NCBI GenBank assembly: GCA_963816535.1
Contig: CAWFKW010000003.1
Location: forward strand, 248,001 to 312,000
DNA: 64,000 nt
Source of the DNA: CAWFKW01 sp963816535
Lineage (GTDB): Bacteria; Bacteroidota; Ignavibacteria; Tepidaquicellales; OLB5
Reading direction: 5' to 3'
Part shown: in pieces, positions 8,143-16,083 of the stretch
Layout: every line of letters starts with the position of its first letter
Position numbering within the stretch: position 1 is the first letter of the stretch
Notes under the pieces: generated by a model
Databases searched by the model: none
Told to the model about the DNA's origin: nothing
Seen by the model: only the letters and a program-made list of their open reading frames with translations
Translations under genes and position numbers: made by a program

Positions 8143-8263
8143 CGCCCCTACAGGGCTTAAAAATTCATGATCCTGTTTCTTCTATATGCCGCTCCTAACG
8201 GAGCACAATATTTATTATTAATTTCTCTACTAACATATCGCCCCTACGGAGCCAAAAATTTAT
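8143..8263. repeat. Cluster of three GCCCCTAACGGGGC-type short palindromes
   Basis: Three copies begin at about 8143, 8188 and 8239, each an imperfect palindrome of the form CGCYCCTAacGGRGC followed by an A-rich tail (AAAAAT). Spacing is about 45-51 bases. Two further copies with the same spacing are at 39227 and 39279. The copies are imperfect and the intervening sequence is unrelated. Confidence 0.65.
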
Positions 8264-8270
8264 ATCCCTG

Positions 8271-8389
8271 TTAATTGCTAATTGTTAATTGCTAATTGTT
8301 AATTGCTAATTGTTAATTGCTAATTGTTAATTGCTAATTGTTAATTGCTAATTGTTAATTGCTAATTGTTAATTGCTAATTGTTAATTG
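8271..8389. repeat. Tandem heptamer array (17 units of YTAATTG)
   Basis: 119 bases made of alternating TTAATTG and CTAATTG, which is 8.5 copies of a 14-base unit or 17 copies of a 7-base unit with almost no errors. The last unit overlaps the stop codon of the PHP gene: its TTA at 8383-8385 supplies the TAA stop on the minus strand. The perfection of the array points to recent expansion. Confidence 0.95.
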
Positions 8390-9225
8390 AACAGCCTGTT
8401 CTTCATTGCAAGAACTTTCTGTTCGTTTACCCAAAATTTGCCGATAATGGATTCGTCATTTATTCTGCCGCCGTGGAAATCGCTTCCGCCGCTTTCAAGC
8501 AGGAAGTACTGCCCCGCGGTTTTTTGAAAGTACGCGCTGTCGGTTTGGCTGTGCGAAGGATGGATTATCTCAATACCATCTATGCCGAATTCAATGATCT
8601 GGATCAGCTCTTCATCCCTTACGTTCTTTCCGGGATGCGCCACAAATGAAAGTCCCTTGCTCTTTGCGATTAGTTTGATCGCCTCCTGGGTTGACAAATT
8701 AGGTTTCTTAACATAAGCCGGCTTGCCGTCGCCTATATATTTATTGAAAGCTTCTATATAAGTATCAATGTACCCTGCGTCAAGCATAGCAATTGCTATA
8801 TGGGGCCGACCGATCGATCCGTTTCCCTTAACTTGTTCAAGCACCGCGTCTATATTCAAGGGTATGTTATTCTCATTCAGTTTATCAATTATACCCTGGG
8901 CGCGTTTTAAGCGCTCCTGGCGGAAATACTTTAGATAATCTAACAGCGCTTCGTCTCTGTGGTCGAAGAAATATCCCAGGATATGAATCTCCCTGCCGTT
9001 GTGCTCGCTGCTTATCTCAACTCCCGGCACAATTTCGATGCCCACCGATTTCCCTATCTCGATAGCTTCATCAACTCCATCTACGTTGTCATGATCCGTT
9101 ATGGCGAGATAGGATAGTCCGGCGGCCTTTGCCTTCCCAATGAGCTGTTCCGGCGTAAGATTGCCGTCCGAATAGTTCGTATGCGTGTGCAGATCGGCTT
9201 TTATGTAATCTCCGTTTTGTGACAA
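8383..9225 (-). CDS. PHP-domain phosphoesterase (RNase AM / nucleoside 3',5'-bisphosphate phosphatase-like)
   Basis: 280 residues. The PHP metal site is clear: DLHTHTNYSDG (11-21), AITDHDNVDG (41-50), a GVEIS segment and IGRPHIA. A C-terminal LESGGSDFHGG carries further ligands. The order matches the TrpH/YciV group, which removes the 3' phosphate from 3',5'-bisphosphonucleotides and acts on RNA 5' ends. A DNA-polymerase-type PHP is excluded by length. The start at 9225 is a TTG without a clear ribosome site, and no in-frame ATG lies before the HxH motif, so the first residues are uncertain. The stop codon is formed by the heptamer array. Confidence 0.85.
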   Translation of the reverse strand: MSQNGDYIKADLHTHTNYSDGNLTPEQLIGKAKAAGLSYLAITDHDNVDGVDEAIEIGKSVGIEIVPGVEISSEHNGREIHILGYFFDHRDEALLDYLKYFRQERLKRAQGIIDKLNENNIPLNIDAVLEQVKGNGSIGRPHIAIAMLDAGYIDTYIEAFNKYIGDGKPAYVKKPNLSTQEAIKLIAKSKGLSFVAHPGKNVRDEELIQIIEFGIDGIEIIHPSHSQTDSAYFQKTAGQYFLLESGGSDFHGGRINDESIIGKFWVNEQKVLAMKNRLFN

Positions 9226-9354
9226 TAGAACTTATGGAGGTAATATGGACCAAAAATCAGGATGAAGGCACGCCAACGCTTACGGCTTAGCTACCGAAAA
9301 TGCAATAAAAAGACCGAAAATTCCCTGTTTTTGGCTAGTTTTAGAATAGTTACG

Positions 9355-9428
9355 TACCGGGAGAGGGATTTGAACCCACGACCTGCGGATTATGATTCCG
9401 ACGCTCTAACCAACTGAGCTATCCCGGC
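9355..9428 (-). tRNA. tRNA with CAT anticodon (Met, or Ile2 after lysidine modification)
   Basis: A 74-base cloverleaf: acceptor GCCGGGA pairing with TCCCGGT, D arm GCTC...GAGC, anticodon loop ATCATAA (anticodon CAT), T loop TTCAAAT and discriminator A. CCA is not encoded. A first-pair mismatch typical of the initiator is absent (G1-U72 is a wobble pair), so this is an elongator Met or an Ile2 tRNA. The T stem has one T-T mismatch. Confidence 0.93.
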
Positions 9429-9486
9429 AAAAATCTGCTGCAAGCAACAAATATATCGGAATTTTAAGGCAGTTTCAAGGTTCTAA

Positions 9487-9519
9487 ATTGCGAGTCCCGA
9501 TTCATCGGGACGAAGCAAT
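9487..9519. repeat. Nested palindrome next to the tRNA
   Basis: Perfect inner arms GTCCCGAT/ATCGGGAC with a TC loop (9494-9511) lie inside outer arms ATTGC/GCAAT. It is about 60 bases from the 5' end of the tRNA gene. It resembles a dispersed palindromic repeat; no T-run follows. Confidence 0.6.
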
Positions 9520-9589
9520 CTCATTGGCATAGTTTCCATGCCAAATAATTTACTAAATTTGCATTCAAATTAATCTCAATTTTAGTTTT

Positions 9590-9799
9590 ATGACATTTAA
9601 CATTTCAACAGATATTGAATTCACCGGCGAAGTATATTATATGCAGGATAAATGGTATTGGAGATTAGAAGGACGTGACGATACAAATTCCAAAATCATA
9701 ATAGGAATTGATCACAAAATCCCGTTTGATACAGGGGATGAAGCAAGGGATAATATGGAAGAATTTATAAGCGTGAACTGTTTAAATTTAGGAAATTGA
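9590..9799 (+). CDS. Small hypothetical acidic protein
   Basis: I do not recognise this 69-residue protein. It is acidic, with alternating hydrophobic residues suggesting a small beta-rich fold (TDIEFTGEVYYMQDKWYWRLEGRD) and a C-terminal helix. No signal peptide or membrane segment is visible. It converges on the next gene with a 12-base overlap. It is the only plus-strand gene between 0.4 and 18 kb, which makes it either a recent arrival or a chance reading frame. The protein-like composition makes a real gene somewhat more likely. Confidence 0.5.
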   Translation: MTFNISTDIEFTGEVYYMQDKWYWRLEGRDDTNSKIIIGIDHKIPFDTGDEARDNMEEFISVNCLNLGN

Positions 9800-10252
9800 T
9801 TTTTCTGCGCTGACTCGCAATTTTTTTGGCGGCATCCCGTTCCTCTCACGATAATATAATCTCTGTCTGCACCTGTAACCTGTTTCCGCCGGGAACAAAA
9901 TATCCAGTTTTTGCTGTAATCTTTTTGCCGCCGATTTGTTTTTATTTCTGTAGTATTGTTCCCCAACCGAAACCGGGATATCATTAAAATGTTTTTTCAG
10001 CAGATTGGCATCGTCAATAAACTTCTTTTCCTGTAAATGATTTGCAACAAGTTGGAGTAAGTATGTTTCTTTATTCCATTTTAATTTTCCGCTGTACTTC
10101 TTATCTATTATAAATTTTTTCCCGGTAAAGTGGGAGATAAACTCATCAATTTTGCACACAATAAACAGTTCACAGTACAATAAATTATACAATTCCTTTA
10201 ATTGCTGTTTAAAGCAGTACCAATAAATTTTATGAGGGTTAGTATTCGTCAT
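9788..10252 (-). CDS. Hypothetical basic protein
   Basis: 154 residues, basic, with many Lys, Tyr and Asn residues and no signal peptide. I cannot assign a family. The N-terminus is helical and hydrophobic-aromatic (YWYCFKQQLKELYNLLYCELF), and the C-terminal 60 residues are strongly basic (NKNKSAAKRLQQK ... RCRQRLYYRERNG). This would suit nucleic-acid binding, but that is inference. Its start overlaps the stop of the pseudouridine synthase gene by 14 bases, so it is probably the last gene of the lspA-rluD transcript. Confidence 0.5.
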   Translation of the reverse strand: MTNTNPHKIYWYCFKQQLKELYNLLYCELFIVCKIDEFISHFTGKKFIIDKKYSGKLKWNKETYLLQLVANHLQEKKFIDDANLLKKHFNDIPVSVGEQYYRNKNKSAAKRLQQKLDILFPAETGYRCRQRLYYRERNGMPPKKLRVSAEKSIS

Positions 10253-11252
10253 TTAAATGTTCTGAATTCTGCAATTTCTCTATCACCAAATTCATATCTT
10301 CCGGCAAATCGCTTTCAAATCTCAAATGTTTGCCCGTCATAGGATGTATGAAGCCAAGCACCTTAGCGTGCAGCGCCTGCCGCGGCATCATTTCAAGCAG
10401 GTTATTAATGTGCTGTTTCAGCTTAGCTGTGACCTGCACACCGTGCGGCCGTTTGCCCTGGTACTCGGGGTCGCCAAAAACAGGATGCCCCATAGAAAAC
10501 ATATGAACGCGGATCTGATGAGTTCTGCCTGTATGTAAATTAAGTTTAATCAGGCTTAGGAATTCAAATTCCTTTATTAACTCATATTCTGTTACGGCAC
10601 GCTTGCCTTTATCGCTTACAATAAAAAATTTTCTGTCTTTTGGGTTACGGCCAAGCGATTTTTCTATGGTGCCCTTTTTATCCTTGAAATGCCCCCAAAC
10701 CAGCGCCCAATACTCGCGCTCTATATCATGTTTTGAAAACATGTTCGAGAGCTTCATATGGGTAATTTCATCTTTTGCTACGACAAGTATCCCGCTTGTA
10801 TTTTTATCAAGCCTGTGAACAATCCCCGCGCGGTCAAGTCCGTTAAGTTCTGAAAGTCCTCCCTTCACCTGCTGAAGATTCTCCATATAATATAATAAGC
10901 CGTTAACCAGCGTGCCTGTATAATTTTTGAATGCAGGATGAGTAACCATGCCGGCAGGTTTATTAACTATCATCAAATATTCATCTTCAAAAATGATGTC
11001 AAGTTTAAGGTCTTCAGCAATGACTTCTGTTTTTTCCCACATATTAGGCAAGCTTATATCAATAACATCATTCGGCATAACGATGTGGTTTGCCTTTATT
11101 TTCCGGGAATTGACCAGCACCAAACCGTCTTTAATAGCAAACTTGATCTTTGTCCGGGATGAATTTTCGACATGCATTGCAAGGTATTTGTCTATACGGA
11201 GCTTCTTTTGTCCCGCCGGGACTTCAATCAGCATTTTACGTTGTATCTTCAC
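10239..11252 (-). CDS. RluD-family 23S rRNA pseudouridine synthase
   Basis: 337 residues. An N-terminal S4 RNA-binding domain (about 15-75, RIDKYLAMHV...IKDGLVLVNSRKIKANHIV) is followed by the pseudouridine synthase domain with motif II GIVHRLDKNTSGILVVAK, where Asp149 is the catalytic residue. The C-terminal motif TGRTHQIRVHMFSMGHPVFGDPEY is complete. The architecture is that of RluD (23S U1911/1915/1917) or RluC; RluD is more likely because of the S4 domain and length, but target sites cannot be read from sequence. It lies downstream of lspA, a common pairing in many bacteria, with a nine-base gap. Confidence 0.88.
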   Translation of the reverse strand: MKIQRKMLIEVPAGQKKLRIDKYLAMHVENSSRTKIKFAIKDGLVLVNSRKIKANHIVMPNDVIDISLPNMWEKTEVIAEDLKLDIIFEDEYLMIVNKPAGMVTHPAFKNYTGTLVNGLLYYMENLQQVKGGLSELNGLDRAGIVHRLDKNTSGILVVAKDEITHMKLSNMFSKHDIEREYWALVWGHFKDKKGTIEKSLGRNPKDRKFFIVSDKGKRAVTEYELIKEFEFLSLIKLNLHTGRTHQIRVHMFSMGHPVFGDPEYQGKRPHGVQVTAKLKQHINNLLEMMPRQALHAKVLGFIHPMTGKHLRFESDLPEDMNLVIEKLQNSEHLNDEY

Positions 11253-11261
11253 ACTTGTTAT

Positions 11262-11915
11262 TTAAGTAAGCGGGTTTGGGGACTTGGAAACAGTCCGGCC
11301 TATTTCTTTATCAGAGTTATTCGTAACTTCGTTCGCAGAATCGCCTGCAATTTCAGCCTCTGTTTCCTTGTCATGTTCTTCTCCGAATATGCGTTTATGA
11401 AAAAACAAAATTATCAAAAAACCTATCGTCACGGAAACATCCGCAATATTGAATATCGGCCATGTTGTGTATGTTTTCCCAAGGAAAGTAAAATCCCAGA
11501 ATTCCACCTGGACAAAATCTACCACCTTACCGTAGAATAAAGGCGCATACCCGTATATCTTCCCGTAGAAGGTCCTGTCAATCAGGTTCCCGACAGCTCC
11601 AGCGAGAATGAACGCAAGGGCCATGCGAAGCAGGAACGCGCTGTTGCGGTGCCGGTAAATGTAAAACAGGATCAAAATTGAAGCCGCAATTGTGAATAGC
11701 GTCAGAAACATCTTCGGACCTACATCAACGCCGAACGCCATACCCGGATTTTCAATAAACGTTATCTTCACAAATTCGCCAAGCAGAGGCTTTGATGATG
11801 CATATGGCATCCCATGGAAATTAATGCCGAGCCACTCGACTCTTAATCCTTTTATGAGAAATTTTGTAACCTGGTCAATTATTACAACCAGGAACGAATA
11901 AACAAGAACTTTCAA
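11262..11915 (-). CDS. lspA: Lipoprotein signal peptidase (signal peptidase II)
   Basis: 217 residues with four membrane helices. The two catalytic aspartates are in GAVGNLIDR (Asp113) and FNIADVSV (Asp159). It cleaves lipidated prolipoproteins before the modified cysteine in the inner membrane; several lipoproteins in this window are its likely substrates. It is longer than the usual 160 or so residues, with an insertion after the first helix (about 25-50) and a charged tail of about 40 residues beyond the last helix. The last residues SKSPNPLT come from a degenerate run resembling two 7-base units (CCAAGTC, CCCAAAC). Confidence 0.93.
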   Translation of the reverse strand: MKVLVYSFLVVIIDQVTKFLIKGLRVEWLGINFHGMPYASSKPLLGEFVKITFIENPGMAFGVDVGPKMFLTLFTIAASILILFYIYRHRNSAFLLRMALAFILAGAVGNLIDRTFYGKIYGYAPLFYGKVVDFVQVEFWDFTFLGKTYTTWPIFNIADVSVTIGFLIILFFHKRIFGEEHDKETEAEIAGDSANEVTNNSDKEIGRTVSKSPNPLT

Positions 11916-11917
11916 TA

Positions 11918-12493
11918 TCAGTTAGATTTAGCTAGTTTACATTCCAGACAATGCTGGGTTATAGGCACAACTTCAAGCCTGTCCTTCGGAATGAACGGGC
12001 AGGTCTTGCAAAGCAATTTGGGCTCTGCGATGCATTCAACGCAGATTCCATAAGTTTTGTTGGTAATCTTATCAAGCGCCTCCTGAAGGTATCCAAGATA
12101 CTTTTCATCTCTTTGTATGAACATAAAAGCCTTTTCCCTTTCCATCTCATCCGAGCCCTGCTCTGCCATGTGCATAGAGAACGTGGAATTATCTCCAACA
12201 TAATCGCCTGTATTCTGGTCCACCAGAGATTCCCTTAATCTTCTCGCATTCTCAAGGATCTCAGTTTTTTCTTCCATTATCAGGCGCCTAAAATGTTCTA
12301 ACTCCTTTTCAGTTAAATAAGTTTTAAAAGGCTTTCGGCGTTCTTTTGAAACCGTCTTCTTTGAGATCTTTGCCTTAGACTTAGCCTTATTTACCGGCTT
12401 TACCGCCGCTCTTTTGGGCTTAACCGCCTTAAGCTTTTTCTTTGTTTTAACCGCGATTGTTTTCTTTTTTGTCTTTGATTTTTTGACAGCCAT
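11918..12493 (-). CDS. TraR/DksA-type zinc-finger protein with a Lys/Ala-rich N-terminal tail
   Basis: 191 residues in two parts. Residues 1-52 are almost only Lys, Ala, Thr and Val (KKSKTKKKTIAVKTKKK...), like the tail of bacterial histone H1-like proteins. Residues 58-191 form the DksA/TraR fold: a coiled coil, then CVEC (151/154), CKTC (162/165) and CLEC (182/185). DksA-like proteins enter the RNA polymerase secondary channel and act with ppGpp. Three CxxC pairs exceed the usual four-cysteine zinc site. Its stop is two bases from the lspA start, so they share a transcript. An ileS-traR-lspA order is common in related genomes. Confidence 0.82.
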   Translation of the reverse strand: MAVKKSKTKKKTIAVKTKKKLKAVKPKRAAVKPVNKAKSKAKISKKTVSKERRKPFKTYLTEKELEHFRRLIMEEKTEILENARRLRESLVDQNTGDYVGDNSTFSMHMAEQGSDEMEREKAFMFIQRDEKYLGYLQEALDKITNKTYGICVECIAEPKLLCKTCPFIPKDRLEVVPITQHCLECKLAKSN

Positions 12494-12622
12494 AATTTAG
12501 CGTCCCTTTACTTTTGAAAATGAGTGTGACTTTTTTGTGAATGTACTGTTTTCAGATTATTAAGAGAATGTGATATTATGAAATTTGTATTCTCAACAAC
12601 ACACTCTGTATTGAACATATCT

Positions 12623-15600
12623 TCAGGTTACTATTTTTTCAATCAATACTTTGCAGATCTTCCCGTTCAGGTTTATAATTTCAAAGCCGTTGGTTTTTTC
12701 ATCCGCCCCTTCCAGGCCAACTGCCATTGTTTGCTCTTCAATATATTTGCGCTGGCTTGTTATAGCGGCAGAGATGTCTTCATCTGAGCTGTAACGGATA
12801 TTTATCCTGTCGTTCACGTCCATTGACATTTCTTTCCTGATATTCTGAACCTTGCTTACAAATTCCCGGGCAATACCTTCGCTAATCAGTTCATCATCAA
12901 GCGTCGTATCAAGCGCTACAGTCAGGCGGTCTTCGCTTTCAATTACCCAGCCCTCAATATTCTCAGTCTGCACTTCCAGGTCTTCCCTTGTAATTTCAAA
13001 CTCAGTGCCGTTTAGATTTATCTTAACAGAACCATCTTTTTCAATTTCGTTTATCTTATGATTATCGAACGTCTTGATCGCTTCGGCAATTATCTTCATA
13101 TCCTTGCCGTATTTCGGGCCAAGAAGCTTGAAATTAGGCTTAGCTTTTTTGTTTATTATCCCGCTTGACTCGCCGACAAAGTTTATCTCTTTTACATTTA
13201 CTTCTTCAAGTATAATGTTCTTCATGCGTTCAATAACGTGTTTCTCGTTTTCGTTCAGCGCCGGGATAATTATCTGCCTGAGAGGCTGCCTGGTTTTCAG
13301 ATTGAATTTAACCCTCATTGCGCGCACAAGGTAAACAATGCGCTGGGCTGTATGCATTTCAGATTCCAGCTTTGAATCAATATCGCTTCCCGCGGGCGGC
13401 TCAATGTGCGCAAGATGAACTGAATCGCTTCCTGTCAGATTAGTATAAAGCCTCTCGGAGAGGAACGGCGATATTGGAGCAATTAACTTCAGCAGCTCCG
13501 CTATTACTTCATAAAGAGTTCCGTACGCCGCAAGTTTATCCTTTTCGCCGGCGGGTGCGCGGAACCTCCTGCGGTTTCGCCTCACGTACCAGTTAGAAAG
13601 ATCGTTGATCGTAAAATCATATATCATTCTCGAGGCCCTGGTAATATCATATCCGTCCATCAGCCCGATATAATTCTTTTTCAAAGAATTCATCGCTGAA
13701 ATTATCCACTTATCTATTTCAGGCCGTTCGTTAACCGGGACCCTGTTTTTCACAAGTTCTTCGGCGGTCACACCCGTCAAATTTGAATACAGAACAAAGA
13801 ACTTATACGTATTTACCAGCGTATCAAAAAACTTGTTGCGAACTTCAACCAGGTCGTCTTCATTGAACATCTTTGGGCGCCATGGAACTGATGAGCTTAC
13901 CAAATACCACCTTAATATATCGGCGCCGTACTTTTCCATAATCTCAAATGGATCGACAATGTTGCCTTTATGTTTCGACATCTTCTGCCCGGTCTTATCA
14001 AGTATCAGGTCGTTCACAATCAGGTTCTTATATGCTCTTTCATTGAAAATAAACGTCCCGATCGCATGCAGCGTATAGAACCAGCCCCGTGTTTGGTCGA
14101 CCCCCTCCGCTATAAAATCAGCGGGATAGTTCTTTTCAAACAGCTCCTTATTCTCAAACGGGTAATGATGCTGGGCAAACGGCATTGAGCCTGAATCGTA
14201 CCACGCGTCAATTACCTCCTCAACGCGCGTCATATCGCATTTACCTTTCTCGCAGCGTATTTTTAATCTGTCAACATAAGGTTTATGCAGATCGATAGAT
14301 TTTTCGGTCGGGAAAACTTCCTTAAAGTTAGTCGCCTTTGTTTTCAGCTCCTCTATCGAGCCGATAGCAATATACTTATTTTCGCAGTCGCACTCCCCTT
14401 CTTCACAGGTACATTGCCATATTGGGAGCGGGGTTCCCCAATACCTGTCGCGTGATAGCGCCCAGTCACGGTTTTCTTCAAGCCAGTTTCCGAATCTTCC
14501 GGAGCCTGTTTCAGGCGGATACCAGTTTATCCTGTTATTAAGCTCTATCATCTTTTCTTTATAAGATGATGTCTTTATATACCAGCTTTCGCGGGCGTAA
14601 TAAAGCAGCGGCGTGTGACAGCGCCAGCAATGCGGGTATGAGTGAACAAACTTTTCTTTCTTATAAAGCTTGCCTTCTGAACGCAGCTTTTTTATTATAT
14701 CTTCGTCGGTATCCTTAACAAATCGCCCTTTGAAATCAGCCACTGCGTTTACAAACTTTCCGCTTTTATCAACCGGCTGCAGTACTGGCAAATTGTACTT
14801 TCTCGATAACTGGTAATCATCTTCGCCAAATGCCGGCGCGATATGAACTATTCCGGAACCGTCTTCGGTTGTAACAAAATCGCCTAAAGCCACATAGAAA
14901 GCTTTTCCCTCAGGCTTAACATAGTCCATGAGCTGCTCGTACTCAATATTCTCAAGGTCTTTGCCTTTAACCTCGCCTAATACTTCATACTCCTGAGTGA
15001 TAACCGAAAGCCTGTCTTTGGCAAGTATTATCTGGTCGCCGGTATCCTTAAATTTTATCTTTACATAAGTAATTTCCGGGCCGACCGCCAGCGCTACATT
15101 TGAAACAAGCGTCCAGGGAGTTGTTGTCCAAACAAGAAAATACCATCCGTCAAATCCCCGGCCATCCTTGATCTTAAAAACAACGTAAACAGACGGGTCC
15201 TTAACATCTTCGTAACCCTGAGCGACTTCGTGGGTCGATAGCGGCGTTTCACATCTTGGGCAATACGGCTGTATCTTATATCCCCTGTATATTAAACCGG
15301 AATCAAAAAATTTCTTAAGCGACCACCAAACCGATTCAATATATTCATTTTTATAAGTTACATATGCTTCCTTCAGATTCACCCAATAACCCATACGTTC
15401 GGTAAGGTCTTCCCATTCTTTCAAATATTTAAAAACAGAATCCTTACAAGCCTGGTTGAATTTCTCGACGCCAAGTTTCAGAATGTCATCTTTTGATTTT
15501 ATTCCAAGGGATTTCTCGACCTCGATCTCTACAGGAAGTCCCTGTGTGTCCCATCCTGCTTTGCGATAGACCTGGAACCCTCTTAAAGTTTTGTACCTGC

Positions 15601-15805
15601 ATATAAGGTCTTTGATCGTTCTTGCCATTACATGATGGATGCCGGGTTTGCCGTTTGCAGTAGGCGGCCCTTCGTAAAAAGTAAATCCGGGCATACCTTC
15701 TCTTGTCGAAATGCTCTTGTGAAAAGTATTATTCTCCGACCAATACCTCAGAACTTCATTTTCAAGCTCCGCAAAACTTATCCTATCAGGTAATTCCTTA
15801 AACAT
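12623..15805 (-). CDS. ileS: Isoleucyl-tRNA synthetase (long, IleS2-like)
   Basis: 1060 residues, close to the length of the eukaryote-like IleRS group found in Bacteroidota. The class I signature is PTANGKPGIHHVMAR near residue 50 (HIGH equivalent) and GQKMSKHKGN is the KMSKS loop. The editing (CP1) domain lies between them and contains GDFVTTEDGSGIVHIAPAFGEDD. The motif usually written GWDTHGLPVE reads GWDTQGLPVE here. The C-terminal domain (EKDGSVKINLNGTEFEITREDLEV...) is that of the long type. No T-box is recognisable upstream. It charges tRNA-Ile in the cytoplasm. It precedes the traR-lspA-rluD run on the same strand with a 129-base gap. Confidence 0.95.
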   Translation of the reverse strand: MFKELPDRISFAELENEVLRYWSENNTFHKSISTREGMPGFTFYEGPPTANGKPGIHHVMARTIKDLICRYKTLRGFQVYRKAGWDTQGLPVEIEVEKSLGIKSKDDILKLGVEKFNQACKDSVFKYLKEWEDLTERMGYWVNLKEAYVTYKNEYIESVWWSLKKFFDSGLIYRGYKIQPYCPRCETPLSTHEVAQGYEDVKDPSVYVVFKIKDGRGFDGWYFLVWTTTPWTLVSNVALAVGPEITYVKIKFKDTGDQIILAKDRLSVITQEYEVLGEVKGKDLENIEYEQLMDYVKPEGKAFYVALGDFVTTEDGSGIVHIAPAFGEDDYQLSRKYNLPVLQPVDKSGKFVNAVADFKGRFVKDTDEDIIKKLRSEGKLYKKEKFVHSYPHCWRCHTPLLYYARESWYIKTSSYKEKMIELNNRINWYPPETGSGRFGNWLEENRDWALSRDRYWGTPLPIWQCTCEEGECDCENKYIAIGSIEELKTKATNFKEVFPTEKSIDLHKPYVDRLKIRCEKGKCDMTRVEEVIDAWYDSGSMPFAQHHYPFENKELFEKNYPADFIAEGVDQTRGWFYTLHAIGTFIFNERAYKNLIVNDLILDKTGQKMSKHKGNIVDPFEIMEKYGADILRWYLVSSSVPWRPKMFNEDDLVEVRNKFFDTLVNTYKFFVLYSNLTGVTAEELVKNRVPVNERPEIDKWIISAMNSLKKNYIGLMDGYDITRASRMIYDFTINDLSNWYVRRNRRRFRAPAGEKDKLAAYGTLYEVIAELLKLIAPISPFLSERLYTNLTGSDSVHLAHIEPPAGSDIDSKLESEMHTAQRIVYLVRAMRVKFNLKTRQPLRQIIIPALNENEKHVIERMKNIILEEVNVKEINFVGESSGIINKKAKPNFKLLGPKYGKDMKIIAEAIKTFDNHKINEIEKDGSVKINLNGTEFEITREDLEVQTENIEGWVIESEDRLTVALDTTLDDELISEGIAREFVSKVQNIRKEMSMDVNDRINIRYSSDEDISAAITSQRKYIEEQTMAVGLEGADEKTNGFEIINLNGKICKVLIEKIVT

Positions 15806-16005
15806 TGTTCAATATGAAACGGCTAATATATCTATTAAATAAAGTAAATCAAAACCCGTTAAAAACACAGAGTCAGTCTATCTAAACACTTGTTTTTCCA
15901 ATTGATTAAAAACTGGGTAAGCAGAAATATAGCTTATTATCATTGTTTTTACAATGCACCCTCACAGACATTATGCGGGCGATTAAATCAGCGGCGGATT
16001 AAAAA

Positions 16006-16032
16006 GGCAGGAACAAATCTCACGTTCCTGCC
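16006..16032 (-). terminator. Rho-independent terminator of the T9SS gene ending at 16084
   Basis: Arms GGCAGGAAC and GTTCCTGCC around an eight-base loop, followed on the minus strand by TTTTT (plus 16001-16005). The rest of the 15806-16083 gap shows nothing else I can name. Confidence 0.8.
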
Positions 16033-16083
16033 AGAGTAGGAAATATTTTTAATTTTTTCCAATCCGGAAAACCGGGATTCCTC

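Noticed and set aside
8143..8389. Regularly spaced repeats as a CRISPR array
   Set aside because: The palindromes are imperfect and only three in a row, with unequal spacing. The adjacent 7-base array has no spacers, and no cas genes are nearby.
9245..9265. Tiny plus-strand frame with a GGAGG site (MDQKSG)
   Set aside because: Five to six codons followed by no gene on that strand for 300 bases; it is probably chance sequence near the PHP gene start.
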